Shown: piece after piece, positions 45,546 through 57,299 of the stretch
How the letters are laid out: every line of letters begins with the position of its first letter
How positions within the stretch are numbered: position 1 is the first letter of the stretch
Assembly (NCBI GenBank): GCA_963457665.1
Contig: OY735211.1
Coordinates: 40,639,287-40,703,286 of the forward strand
DNA: 64,000 nucleotides
Direction of reading: 5' to 3'
Source: Thysanoteuthis rhombus
Lineage: Eukaryota; Mollusca; Cephalopoda; Oegopsida; Thysanoteuthidae
Position numbers and translations under genes: made by a program
Notes under the pieces: generated by a model
What the model saw: only the letters and a program-made list of their open reading frames with translations
Told to the model about the DNA's origin: nothing
Database searches by the model: none

Positions 45546-47596
45546 ATGATATCATATTATACTAAGAATACCTGTGGAAATTCCATATAAGTTTGTTGGA
45601 GGTTTATTGGTACTGAGCAGGAATTGAGATCATTCTAATCAAATGTATTGGTCACAGAACTGCTCCATACCTCGGAAACCATTAAAGATAAAAAGGAAGC
45701 AGTTGAACCTTCTAATTGGACTCGTTTTGAAGTTTCATTTAGATTTCGAAAATTGACACGACCCGATCCAGTCCATTAGTCACGTCATTTGAAACTTAAT
45801 AACTAGGATACCAATGAATATAGAAATATGGTATCCTCACCAATCGATGACCAATTAAAAAAGAGCATTTATTAAATATGTAACTGTTGTAGTTGGCTAG
45901 AGTGATTTGGGAAAATATACTGTCTTTTTTCTTGGGCAAGGAATATTATTTTCTTTTTCACGGGTGTAAATTTATCTAACACCCGTGTAAGTAAGGGAGA
46001 ATTATTTTACACCCATGAGAGCAAGGATTATCTCATGTTTAGTGTAATTCTGGAATGTATAAAATTTTTCTGAATTTATTTATGCTACATTCATCGTGTA
46101 AGTGAGGCAGGATTGCCACATTGGGCTACAAGTAGCGGACTGGATACCGGTTACTTTTTTTTTTAAACCATTAAAATCATTTTCTGCCATTATTTTACCT
46201 TGAAAATATATAACATTTAATCTAAAAAATGATGTAGCGGTTACATTTCAATTTCGTAGTTTAAACAAAACTTGGTTAAAAGAAGCTAAAATCATTTTTC
46301 CAAAGTCAAGTCGGAGTTTGAGCAGACTTTGTTTTTCCATCGTAACAAAAACAAAAACAATCCTGACCAGTGGCATTAGAAAAAATTGATTTCGACCTTG
46401 CAGCAATCAGGCTTGTTGCTTTTATATTTATACGATAGCAGTTATATTGTAAATATATCTATCTTTAAAAGCAAAAAAAAAGAAAGAAAAAAAAATCATT
46501 GAGATACTTTATCATCTTCTAGAGACTTCTAAATTTGGATTTTATACGAATAGAAACCCCTGAATCTTGCCAACGCTTGGAAAAAAGATCTAGCATTCAA
46601 TAACGAGTATTTTCTATTTTACGTACATAAAATACTTATATAGAAAATTTTTTTCCTTTCAATTTCTGGTGCATTGAACCCATTAGACTTCTGCACCATC
46701 CGAAAAAAAAAAGTTTCGAGAAAATGTAAGTTATTGTTTTACAAAGGGGGTTCTATTTACATTGAAACTATTAAGCTAAACCGGGTACCTAATTTCGGCC
46801 ATTCTTACGGAAATGCGGACAGAGAGATGAATCCATGTTGGAAATAAGGCAAGCTGCATGACACTGAAAAAATAAGAAATGATAAAATTCGTACTTAATA
46901 AAATCGGATCAAAGGGAAGATAATCCATATAAGCCACATGTAAAAATAGCGGAAATTAAGTTCCCGGTTTAGAATCATTGTAGTTACATGATAGCGAGGG
47001 AGCATCATATCGACACTTTTAGCGACAATATCCTCACTGTTACTACTGTTATTTGTCTGATTTGTTTGAAGAACTCACTGAACCTAATATGTCTGTGCAA
47101 AGGAAGAACAAGAATATTTTTACACTGAAATCTAAAATTCAAGCATTCATGAAAAACTTGAACATATGCAAGTAAAGTTTAATTTAGAATCTGAGTGAAA
47201 ATAGTGAAAAGAAAAATATCATAGCAAGATAAAGTAAGTAAGAATATTCCTTGTCTTAAAATATCTATTTCATATTGCAAAAAGATTAAAAAAATTAAGT
47301 AGACGTGAAGTGAGTTAAACAATCAATATGCCCAAGCGTCGTTCAGCTAGTTCATGAAATATCTTGATATCGATAAGTTTTATGTAATGTGAAGATTTGT
47401 TTTTAAATAATACAATATATTGTCATCCCATATAAAAAGAAACAAACTTTTTCGACATGATAGAATTCTTTAAGAACTTTTAAAGATAGAGTGTGTACAC
47501 ATAGCTATGATGCAAGGCAAGTAGATATACATAGATCCAGTCAAAAATTCAGTCGCTTCTTCAGTAGCATATTGCCCACACTTCCTCGAGATTTCA
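45546..47596. other. Unassigned AT-rich stretch
   Basis: No gene is recognised. A 9-bp perfect inverted repeat, CACGGGTGT/ACACCCGTG, lies at 45,959-45,987 and is followed by a third ACACCC word. 46,725-46,830 shares phrases with the repeat near 48,810 in a different order. Confidence 0.4.
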
Positions 47597-47723
47597 TCGA
47601 AATTCACTGATAAGTTTAGGTACATATAGCTAAAATGCAGGGGAGATAACTATGAACAAAGCATGGATCTGACCAAAAATTGAATCTCTAGTTCCCCTCC
47701 GTAGCCTATTGACCACCTTTCTC
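47597..47723 (+). repeat. Dispersed repeat, copy 2 of a pair
   Basis: Partner of 44,280-44,405: 'GCAGGGGAGATAACTATGAA', 'CAAAGCATGGATCTGACC', 'CGTAGCCTATTGACCACCTT'. It is followed at 47,850-47,960 by 'AAAGTTTCATCTAATTCAGT', of the type found in dispersed invertebrate repeats. Confidence 0.75.
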
Positions 47724-49784
47724 CAGAAATGTATCGAAATTCATAGAGAACTTTAAAAGATATCCTTCGGCCCTAAAGTAGTGGATCGATTTATAGTGTA
47801 CGTATGATGTAAAACTGAACCCTTGTTATATGTTTACAAGATGGAGGAAATCCCGCTTTTTTCTATTGCTTAAGACATTCCCAGTGTCATGTTACACATG
47901 CCTACAAAGTTTCATCTAATTCAGTCCCTTGGTTTAGGCGTGCATTGAATAGTAACAGATGGCAAAAATATACAAGTACAGGCTAGGCCCAATACCCAAG
48001 CTTAGCACGCTTTGCCCTCTTCACTTGGTTAAACTGAATCATATGATAATTTTTTAAAAAATTTGTTTTTCTTTCTGGGTTTTATTTATGAATCTATTTA
48101 CCTTGTGATTCAAATGCCGAACTAGACCGTTTCTTTTCGTTCATTGTACGAAAGTAAGGCTTCGAATAATCCAGTTACTTCCCCGGGTTCATTTCGTCAA
48201 CTTTTTGCTGTCTGTGACTGATTAATGTAACGATTCTCTAAAAAAATACAAAACAAACAAACAAACACATTTGTAAGGTATATTGAGTATATATGGAATG
48301 TTTGGTACAATTCACTTCTGTGGTTTAAACGTGCATTGTGTTATATCGAATCAGAAGTAAAAATTCCCTCAAATTTTTCTATGTAGCGTTTTTCACAGCG
48401 ATTTTCTTGAGTCGGTGTAATTAAAAGAGTTACAGTGAAGTTATCAACAAGATGCAATGGATTTTACTAAAATTGTTTTAGTTTTACAAGAGTTATCTCG
48501 AAATTCGTCGATAAACGCTGAACGCGCCAGTCCGATTTCAAAATAGATAAACTTGATTATATGTTTATTTGAGGCCGAGTAGCGCCCTGCATAAATCTTT
48601 AATAGTATAAAAAAAACTGATCGCGAAATCTCTAGTTTTGGAACATTGATCGAAAATGAAATATCGTGTATTTTTAAATTCCAAACGATGTTTAAAAATC
48701 AAGACAAATAAAAAAAAAATGTATTTGAATTAAAATACGAAAAATACCTGAGAGAAAAGAAGTGAATTCAATACAATGGGAAAAAATCTATGAGCCCGCA
48801 TCTGTGCGTTAGACGGAAAATAACGGTCCAATTTAGCATTGGAGTTACATTGGAAATAGAACCCCTCCCTAAAACCTTAAAAATTCATTTTTCTTAGAAT
48901 TAACCGATTTCCTGAGGTAACGAAAATCTTATGAAATGAAAGCACAATGGACTACTGGGGAATTTTTAAAAATCTATTCTGAAGCTTATGCTGATTTGAT
49001 TTTGAAGAAAGTTTTATGATTTTTACTTATAAATCTGTGCAATTATTGTCTCAGAATATTTATTTCCTATAGAAAAATAATTAAACTTAGTAATTATAAA
49101 TTGATTAATTAGAATGAAATGAAATGTCAGTATATGCTGAAAACGGTTAATAAATGAGACAATTTAACCATTTAATTTATTCGAAGCAATAACAATATAG
49201 TTTGTGTATTTACTTCTTTTCTTGCATTAATTCTCTCATTCTTTTTCATTTCTTCACTGTTTTAACATATAGCGTGTGAATGGGAGAAACTTTCCAATTT
49301 AAAATCGGGGCCACTTTTCCTACATTGATCTGAAATTTTAGCAATATTTCATTTACTTTCTTCAAATTTTTCGCTCATATTTATCTTTCTTTCTCGATTC
49401 TCTTTCTTCCTCTCCCCTTTCTTTTTTCACCATGACGATGGAGCAATCTATTGTAGCTGGGCAGCTTAGCGGAAAATTTCAAGCCATTGCATTTTGGGAT
49501 AAAAGGATATAATTTGGTATACTTCTAGCCAAAAGTATTTCCCCGATTTGAATGTTCAATACATCGCCCATGGCAGCCATTTTTTTTTCTCTGAGTACTC
49601 AGTTTACTTTTTTTATAGCTCATTTATAGAGACATTCATTCACTGCAACCATTTACAATGGATTTAATCTTGATTTTACTTTTCATCCAAGTGTGAGAAT
49701 AATGGTCTGCGTGATAAGTTTGAAATACTGATAATGGTCTCATAGATGCATCTCAACATCATTTTGGCTATCATTTTTAATGAT
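47724..49784. other. Unassigned AT-rich stretch with repeat traces
   Basis: 'CTTAGAATTAACCGATTTCC' and 'GAAATGAAAGCACAATGG' at 48,894-48,955 relate to the block at 37,030-38,775. No coding sequence is recognised. Confidence 0.4.
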
Positions 49785-49946
49785 AGAGAATTATCATCGT
49801 TTTATTATTAATGATACTAATAATTGTGATGACGATGATTGTGATGCTAATGATATTGATGATGGTGATGATGATGGTGATGATGATGGTGATGGTAGTG
49901 ATGGTAATTGTGGTAGTGTAGGAGATGATGATGATAGTATAAATCA
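49785..49946. repeat. Cryptic GAT/GGT trinucleotide repeat
   Basis: Variants of GATGAT, GATGGT and GATGAC fill about 150 bases. Frames read as Asp- or Ile/Thr- or His-rich peptides and are artefacts. It may be the remnant of a LINE tail. Confidence 0.9.
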
Positions 49947-50043
49947 TAAAATGACACACTTGATAAAAAAACAAATATTGCTACCACAAATATAAGATAC
50001 GTAGTTCTTGGGAATTTCCATTTGGATAATACATACATATCAT

Positions 50044-50075
50044 TGAAAATTCAAGATGGCGGCCATGACAGGTAT
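50044..50075 (+). promoter_or_regulatory. YY1-like CAAGATGGCGGCCATGAC motif with splice-donor-like end
   Basis: 'TCAAGATGGCGGCCATGACA' carries the AAGATGGCGGC motif typical of YY1-bound animal transcription starts. It is followed at once by 'GGTATGAAA', which could be a 5' splice site. A diverged echo ('TCAAGATGACGACCATGTGC') lies at about 50,212. A first exon is possible, but such words also occur in repeats. Confidence 0.25.
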
Positions 50076-50521
50076 GAAAATTGGGGTGGTATTAAAGTTG
50101 CATATACTATTCTGATATGGATGATCCCGAGGTCAATTCAGACATCTCTTATGATGAAGAATTCGAATTTTGAACTTTAGAATTTCCCATAAGATTCTTC
50201 CTATCTCATGATTCAAGATGACGACCATGTGCAGGGTCAGATGCTTCACCGGCACTACCATCAAAATGTAGATGGGGCTGGTCAAAGTCCAGCCATGTCT
50301 CCTGCTAGCAAAAGAGAGATTGTTTTGGGCAGGGCAATTCATCATCATCATCACAATTATCGTTATCATCAATGGTAATTACAATTCTGAGAGTCATAAA
50401 TATCAATTTTCAAAAACAAATTAGATTAAATACTATCTGATTTCCATCTATTTATTTATTCTAAGGTTTTTTTCTTCTTTTTTACAGCAATTATCCAAAC
50501 TGTTAGAGCAAATATTTAGTT

Positions 50522-50548
50522 ACACACACACACACACACACATATATG
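50522..50548. repeat. CA microsatellite
   Basis: (CA)n followed by TATATGTATAATAATG. No other content. Confidence 0.9.
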
Positions 50549-50639
50549 TATAATAATGTATTGGGGATATTGTTTATATTATTGTATTATATTCTTAAAT
50601 AATAATATTTGTATATTTTCTTCTGTTCAAGTATTGCTT

Positions 50640-51050
50640 TATTCAAGAGACAGATCCGAAAATTGAGAACTATGCGACGGGCACATGAAAGAATTATGCT
50701 GGACCTCACATGGAGAGACCACAAGACAGCACAGTACATCTGGGAAAAGACAAGAGTCAGAGACATCATAGAATCCATTAAAAAGCTCAAATGACAGTGG
50801 GCTGGCCATGTTGCAAGAATGGCGGACAACCGATGGATATCGCGACTCACGACATGGATCCCCCAAGATCACAGGCGCAACCGAGGCCGGCAGAATATTA
50901 GATGGAGAGACGAGCTAGACAAATTCAGAAAGTACTGGCTCCGCGACGCCCATGATAGAGAAGTGCAGCGAGTCCTGGGAAAGGTCTATGTCCAACGACA
51001 GACGTTGAAAGAATGATGATGATGATGATGATGACGATGACGATGATGAT
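50640..51050 (+). mobile_element. RTE-like LINE 3' end, best-preserved ORF terminus
   Basis: The C-terminal ~125 codons are open except for one TGA at 50,792. In order: 'IRKLRTMRRAHERIMLDLTW', 'RDHKTAQYIWEKTRVRDIIE', 'SIKKLK*QWAGHVARMADNR', 'WISRLTTWIPQDHRRNRGRQ', 'NIRWRDELDKFRKYWLRDAH' and 'DREVQRVLGKVYVQRQTLKE'. The ORF's TGA stop is itself the first unit of the (TGA)n tail at 51,015-51,050. It is the youngest-looking copy and a good guide to the family's 3' end. The 5' truncation is at about residue 'IR'. Confidence 0.9.
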
Positions 51051-51559
51051 TTGCTTTGTTTCGTTGTAGTCACTGAAAATGTTAGAACAACTTATATTAA
51101 GCGGTAGACAGGCTGTCTGGAGGTGACATTATAAACGCTTGGTTACACTGTTCTCTAAACTCCTTCAAAGAAAAAAAAAACTATTTCATACGTAGAAAAA
51201 AAAGTTGTTACAACGAACGCTAAGTTATAAATCTGTAAAATAAACGATCAATGAGATTTCGCTGATATATTTTTTAAATTATAGGTGAAAATTCTATCTC
51301 TTCGAAAAAGAAAGACTTGTTATTTACAATCATAACACCAGTCAGTCGCCTTCTGCGATTGTAGTTTAATGTGTTTTTTAAAGGTTATTCGGCAGTGATA
51401 TATTTCAAAATTGTCATCTCATAATAACATATTGTAAAACTTACCATTACTTTTTTGTTCGGAAATGCTAGGCAGCGTAACGATTACGCTTCAAATTTGT
51501 TCAATATCCACCAACTCCTGCGATAAACATGTGATTTAAAAAGTTTTTAAAAAATCATA

Positions 51560-51760
51560 AATCATACTCATGTTTGCTCGTGAACCTTCAGTTAAAAAGG
51601 TCTGCTGTTGTGAGTTCGATTCTCAACGAATGACCCACGCCTATGACAAATTGAGCTAAGATTAGTAAATATCAACACTGGCCACTTAGACGCCTCGTCG
51701 TAAAGCAAATTGGTCTCACACACAATTACTGTTGGAGTGACCTCAATCCTCATAGATTGC
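51560..51760 (+). repeat. tRNA-derived SINE-like element
   Basis: 'TGTGAGTTCGATTCTCAACG' (B box, near 51,609) is followed by 'GAGCTAAGATTAGTAAATAT', 'CAACACTGGCCACTTAGACG', 'CCTCGTCGTAAAGCAAATTG'. A second copy of the body starts at about 52,067. The A box is not clear. Confidence 0.55.
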
Positions 51761-51790
51761 CTCATACATTTAGGTTCTTTCTAGACTGAG

Positions 51791-52065
51791 CTATTAGCAG
51801 CGGCCTTTTAGCGCCTCTATTGAACATAGACCTTTCCAGAGATTCGTCAGACCTCGCTATCATTAGCATCGCTCGGCCAGTACTTCCTAAACTTGTCACG
51901 CCATCTTATATTTTGCCTGTCACAGTTTCGCATGTGATCCCTTGAGAACCACGTTGTGAGTCTTGATATCTATCAGTTGTCTGCCCCACTAGCAGCATGA
52001 CCAGTCCATTGTCATTTGAGTTTTCTAATGGATTCTATGTTATCCTTGACTCGTGCTTTTTATCT
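51791..52065 (-). mobile_element. RTE-like LINE fragment (second subfamily)
   Basis: 'GCGGCCTTTTAGCGCCTCTA', 'CCAGAGATTCGTCAGACCTC', 'CACGCCATCTTATATTTTGC', 'CTAATGGATTCTATGTTATC'. It lacks the CAT tail and is highly diverged. It lies between two SINE-like pieces. Confidence 0.75.
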
Positions 52066-52200
52066 AAAACTTAGTAAATATCAATACTGGCTATTTTAAC
52101 TTCTCACCGTGGAGCAAATGCTTGGAAGTTAGTTTTGCGCTTGTGGCGAGTTAAATCTTCACCGGGTGCCCTACGATTGTGGCTTTGCGCCAAAGTAAGC
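52066..52200 (+). repeat. SINE-like body, second copy
   Basis: 'AACTTAGTAAATATCAATAC', 'TGGCTATTTTAACTTCTCAC', 'CGTGGAGCAAATGCTTGG' parallels the body at 51,655-51,720. The sequence to 52,849 holds a 126-codon minus frame (52,341-52,721) without a recognisable domain. Confidence 0.5.
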
Positions 52201-52849
52201 TGAGAAAGAGGCTCCAATTCAAATTCATTCAAGATACCTAAAAGCTAGCTTATTGGTTCCCTCAAACTTTCCCTGTTTATTATCAATTGAATAGCAGAAT
52301 AATAATTTCTTTTTTACAGCTGAATTACTGTCTATACGTTTCAATTGAGAAAGCTTATTGAAAAAAAATAGTACAACCAGTTTGGAGAGTCTAGCCCACA
52401 GGCAGAGTTGACAATAATAAGTGATATTGGTTGAAAATGATAAAAAAACACAACAGACCAGTTGCTAAGCGACGATTTATTGAGCAATGAACGAAGCTGA
52501 AGCGGGCAGAAATAGATAGAAGTCGAGTTTCCCTTGGCTGAATAGTCAGAGCATACAATCAGCTTATTCCAGTGAATTCCATTACAGAAAAGGATCTGGA
52601 CAGATTTGATAATAAAGTCGTTTGTAAATTCACTCATGTGTTTCTCGGGTAGGGATTTCTCTGGCAGGAAAGGCACGAAAGAATCTATTCCAAGTTTTTC
52701 TTTTGCTCTATCAATCTCCATTCCTTCTGAAAAGAATTGGAAACCGTCTTGAATTAACTGCGATAAAAGATTCCAGAATTAGAACCTGCTGAAACATTGT
52801 TTGGAAGAAGGTATCTGGCTTTGGGCGACAACTAGAGCTTTTGAGCTGT

Positions 52850-53690
52850 TAGGTTGATGCAAAAGTTTGCAGCATCTTTTGACAAAATCTTTTATCAATA
52901 TAAATTCATTGCACTATCATTCAGTCATTAAAATACTTTCTCAATAGCTTTCAATGGCTTTTTGCAACCTTAATTGTTGATTCCATCATGAAAGAAAGAT
53001 TACGTTTTTGATTCAATGAATGTAATGTTTTGAGACTGCTGAAGCGACACCGACTTTTGCTGTAATACAGAAGTGAAAGTCTGAACTGAAATGTCTGGAG
53101 AATTTGTAGTGTTCCATGTTCTGATCGTTTGCTGCGTCGAATTTGCAACTTGAGGACGAATATTTTCAAGCAGTAAAATCAGTAAAATCAATTCCCTTGC
53201 CCAGAAAATATTTTTTTCTTATCCCAACACGTCATTCAAACGAGATAATTGCTCACTGCAGTGTTGTGCAGTAACAGTCCGTCCCGGTTACAGAAATTCG
53301 TTATATAGAATTCCTGTTGGATCCTGCCGAATAGAAGGGATAACCTTTCCCTGATAAATCCCGTTTGAATTAGAATCTTCAAGGCTGTCCTGCAAATTTT
53401 ATAATAAATCCATTTTTCATCACTTGGGACGATTTTATCCAACAATGATTTTTATCTGCGTAACGCATGAAGAGAAAGACAAATGTTAAATCATTGATTG
53501 ATGTTCACTTACGTAAGTTTACGTGGAACCCATTTTCTTACCTTCTTGAATGCTCGAAATGCTTCTAAACAATGTATTACAGTCGACTGGTTGCACAAGC
53601 AAAAAAAGGTTAAGCGAACTTCAAATACTTTTGTAGGATTTCTATAACATTGTGCAGAAGATGGCGTTTGTAATTTGTGCATCAACCTAA
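52850..53690 (-). mobile_element. Defective mariner transposon, 841 bp, both ends present
   Basis: Terminal inverted repeats 'TTAGGTTGATGCAAAAGTTT' (52,849 on) and 'TAATTTGTGCATCAACCTAA' (to 53,690) flank it, with TA at each end as mariners require. The minus strand encodes fragments of transposase. 'KVRKWVPRKLT' comes from the linker. 'VPSDEKWIYYK' holds the first catalytic Asp. 'LLLENIRPQVANSTQQTI' is the second block, where the Asp of HDN reads Glu. The DNA-binding N-terminus and the third catalytic motif are gone, accounting for the loss of about 450 bases from the usual 1.3 kb. Confidence 0.9.
53236..53445 (-). pseudogene. mariner transposase fragment with the first catalytic Asp
   Basis: A 69-codon open stretch inside the defective mariner. 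'LDKIVPSDEKWIYYK' matches the family's RIVTGDEKWI region. The rest ('ILIQTGF', 'GRIQQEFYITNF') follows the family's spacing up to the 'WWDQKGVVYYELL' position in diverged form. It cannot make an active enzyme. Confidence 0.75.
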
Positions 53691-54099
53691 TCTTTGTTTT
53701 TGAAAGAAGCTTTTGATAATTGACCGAGCACTTTGAACAGAATATTTGAATTCATTGATACAGACTTGGAATTTTCCAGTAATCATGATTACATGATGAG
53801 TCTTTTTGTGATCATGATACCAAGATTCTCTAATCGCTTTGATTTCCAACTTTTAAAAAAATCAGACATTGGAAGCCACGGTCAAGACCAAATGTAAATT
53901 TTGAAGTTTTCAATTAATGGATATTTATGGTAGAGCACGGTCTGTAAACTTTATGTAATTCCCTGAGAAAAGGTATTCCTAACATTATAAATGAATTTAT
54001 GAGTAAGTTTTACTTTTCTTTTCCTCATCTCGGGTTGCGTTTTTTTTTCTTTCATTTTTTGCCAATCAATTCTCGTATGAGTGTTTGGTAAATACTTTC

Positions 54100-54640
54100 A
54101 TCAATATCATCAACAGCATCAATACTGTTAGTGGCAACCATTCCAGTCTATTGCTGGACTGAGGCATTTCCCAGCTTTTCCTTGTGCGGATATTTGCCAC
54201 GTCTTACCGGCAAACCTTTCTATTTCATCTCTTCCTCTCTTGTCTGGTCTTCTCCTACTGCATTTGCTATCCTTTTGGCGCCCTCTGTTATCCTCCCTTG
54301 CTATGTGTCCTGCCTATTTTGTTTCTTGATCTCTTCTATGATATATATTTATCCTGGTCTGCTCTCGTACCCTTGTTGGTCTCTTTCTATCTCTCATTCC
54401 TTCAACTTAGAATCAAGGTAACTGTGCATGAAAGCAGAATCTAAAACTGACAATATATTTTCATTCTGAATTCGACATCTCCAGAGGCAAAATTTGATCC
54501 TGAAGCCTCTTTCCATAGATCTCTGTGTGACTAAGTTTGTTTTCAAGTGATTTCGTTATTTTTCATGTTTCACATCCATACGCTATGGTTCTAATCACAC
54601 ACAACGACTTTGCCAATTTGCCACGTACCTGTACTTGTAA
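54100..54640 (-). mobile_element. Probable LINE fragment of a different family
   Basis: 'ATCATCAACAGCATCAATAC', then 'CCAGTCTATTGCTGGACTGA', 'GGCATTTCCCAGCTTTTCC' resembles the tail at 14,905. Downstream 'TTTTCATGTTTCACATCCAT' and 'ACGCTATGGTTCTAATCAC' are like the antisense of the RT C-terminal region of trinucleotide-tailed LINEs. Frames on the plus strand here (54,131-54,444) are antisense shadows. Confidence 0.5.
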
Positions 54641-55059
54641 CTATAACGAATTAACAATGAAAGTAATTATGAAAAGCACATTTCAAGGCAATATTTGATG
54701 AACATGCAATAAATGTTGATATCCTCCTAATATATGAGTGTCCATTCACATCGTCATCAGAAAATCCTAACATGAAATGAATCACGTTGGTTATTTCAAG
54801 AACATACTTGATTCTGCTTGCGACTCAATTTCACCATACGGATGTTTCTCGACACCCGGAAGACCGTTGGATTAATTGATTCCTAATCTATTTACCGCCA
54901 TACCCCCAGTGTAGTGAGATTCAACTACTTCACCCCCCTCCCTACATCTTCACGTAATTGATGACTTGAAAGAAAAAAAAACTTTTTAAAAAGAGTGTTT
55001 TTGTCATTTTATTGAACAAAGAATACAAAACTACTTGACATTGATTCTAAGCTACTATA

Positions 55060-56160
55060 TCATTAATCTGTGATCGAATGCCACTACAAAAGTTTGTTTC
55101 GATACTTGATCTTGACAGCAACGAGTATGGAATATGCAGCTTCACGTACATACACTGATCCAAACATTGTCAGAATCTGAAGAAGTTGATGTGAGATTGA
55201 AGGGTAAACAGGAAGGTACTTGACCCAAAGTACCTGTAAATCTAGTTTCTCGAAGCCCTCTTCAGCCGAGAGTTGAACTTTGACTCAATTGATTCTTCTT
55301 GCACTTTGTCCAAAATAGCAGCTTCTTCACACTAAAATGGATTTTTGGTGAGTTTCCAGGCTTCACACTTTTTATCTACATCCTGAAAATATCTAATGAA
55401 TTCTGATTTTCTTTGACTCAGAATCGCAGTAACTGTGAATGAGAGCAGAACCCAAGTTGGCAAAACTTGCTGTATTTCCATTCTGAATTTGACATTTTTA
55501 GAGGTCAAATTTGGCAATGAAGCCTCGAATGACATCACGGTACATGATAAAGTTGACATTTTCCCCTTGCAGATTGAGGTAAATGGCATTCAGAGCTTTA
55601 AAAATGTCTTCTGGGTACTTTAGAGACAGCGAAAATCGTTCAGACTGGGACTTGTCACTGAGATCTGCTTTAGCAAATGGATTTTCTTCTTTCATTCTCG
55701 TTATAAAACCAGAATGTAAACTAATGCATTCACCTACCAGTGAGTCCTACAAACGATGGATTTCAGGAAGAAGTGCATTGGAAGGCAGAAGAGCATTTCC
55801 TCTTTTACACTATTGCTTGATACAAGACAAGGATACTTTGGTAGGTGAGAACAATTGGATGGCAAATGCAGGAGAAGCTCTTGCTTGCTGAAGAACTTAA
55901 TCTTTAATGTCTTCAGACATTTAATCGATCCAGCCTTTGATGGTATAGTTGGATAGAGGGATATACGAAAGCTTGTTTGTACTTTCCGTCCCTAGAATGA
56001 GCTCTGCTGCATGCAATATACTGGGATTTATGAGGGTCTCTCCAATATTATGGTTCTTTTTGTTCTTTGCAATAAACAGAACCATCTCATAGGAATTTTC
56101 AATAACCTTTGAAGTCTGCTGTCCATTTTAGCTTGCTTTAAGGACTGACTTTTTGTGACT
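55060..56160 (-). pseudogene. hAT/ZBED (SCAND3-like) transposase-derived pseudogene
   Basis: The minus strand carries, in family order and in shifting frames: 'NSYEMVLFIAKNKKNHNIGE', 'TLINPSILHAAELILGTEST', 'NKLSYIPLSNYTIKGWID', 'MSEDIKDQVLQQARASPAFA', 'KEEMLFCLPMHF', 'YPEDIFKALNAIYLNLQGEN', 'FTVTAILSQRKSEFIRYFQD' and near 55,150 'LTMFGSVYVREAAYS', the C-terminal hAT dimerisation region. This is the layout of the ZBED5/SCAND3 group of hAT-derived proteins. The N-terminal BED zinc finger is not found. Some 300 residues in the middle are missing, and stops and frameshifts are frequent. Whether it was a transposon or a copied host gene cannot be told. Confidence 0.8.
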
Positions 56161-57299
56161 TTTGTGATTTTCATTTAAAAAATGTGAAGCAAAAAATATT
56201 TTGATTAAAAAGAGGAATAAATTCTGTTAATCTTCGTTTTGAAATAAAGTGCTGGATGGCCCTTATTCAAAATTTAAAAAATGACTGGTAGCAAAATATT
56301 GTCTTACTTGGCAACATTTTAGTTTTATTGAATTGATTATAATGTAAGTTATATGATTAGTAATTTTCAGAAATAAGGGGAGGTAAGTAGGAGAAATATT
56401 AGTTCAAAAACGAAAGGAATCATTTTCTTCAAGTTATAATAGTGAATATAAAAATGGAAATATATTAAAGGCAATACTTTCGTTTGTGAGGGGGGTCTTT
56501 AAGTTCACGATGATCTACAAACACTTATTAGAAGAATTTTTTAAATAGAGAAGTTCCGAGCGCTCCCCCTGGAAATTACTCATGCCCCTCTAGGAAGTGT
56601 GTCCCCGGTTAAGAACCAAAAGATAGAATGATCCTTGCTTTAGGTGGGAAAGATCTTTGAGCGTTCCCAGACCCCCAAATGACATTCTTCAATGTCTGAC
56701 AGTCTTATGCTAAGCAGAACACTCATATGAGCTCTCTCGGGGTTTTCTTATACCTTTAGGGCACATCTGGCCAATAGCCACACAATGTAAATTAAGGAAA
56801 GGCACAGATGCTGACAGACAAAATTTAAAGCTATGATGATTTGAGGTCTTAACGAAACACATAACACTTGAAGAAATAAAGGAAGATGAGGCTTCGAGAT
56901 TACGACGAAATTTGAGATTTCATTCCTTTGCGAAATTCTAATTGTTTCCAAATGGAGTAGATATTAACTAAGCATATCTTAGTCGTGCACATGATCACAG
57001 CTGTGTGGTACCTAGCGGGCAGGAACTGCAGTATCGTTTTTTCTTCTTCAGTGGACCAATACTTGTCACCACCTAGCCACACCTGCAAATGTTTTATATA
57101 GTCGATCAATTTGATTGTTTCTTTCCTAAAGACGCAATCAACGCCAAACAAAAAAACAAAAAACAAAATGGTTACTCACAGCAAAGCCTATCAAAAGCAA
57201 TCTTGATCTAAAAGCTTCTGCAGAGTTCAATGCGTCTCCAATCAAATTTGGCCTATTATCGATTTTATCCGAACGATCACGTGACACAACTCGTCTAAA
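56161..57299. other. Unassigned AT-rich stretch
   Basis: No gene is recognised. Two overlapping minus frames (56,748-57,166) contain no known motif. Confidence 0.4.

Noticed and set aside
49777..50038. Asp-rich and His-rich frames around 49,780-50,038
   Set aside because: They come from a GAT/ATC trinucleotide repeat.
54131..54444. Two overlapping plus-strand frames with hydrophobic, Cys/Phe-rich translations
   Set aside because: They are antisense to a probable LINE fragment and lack independent support.
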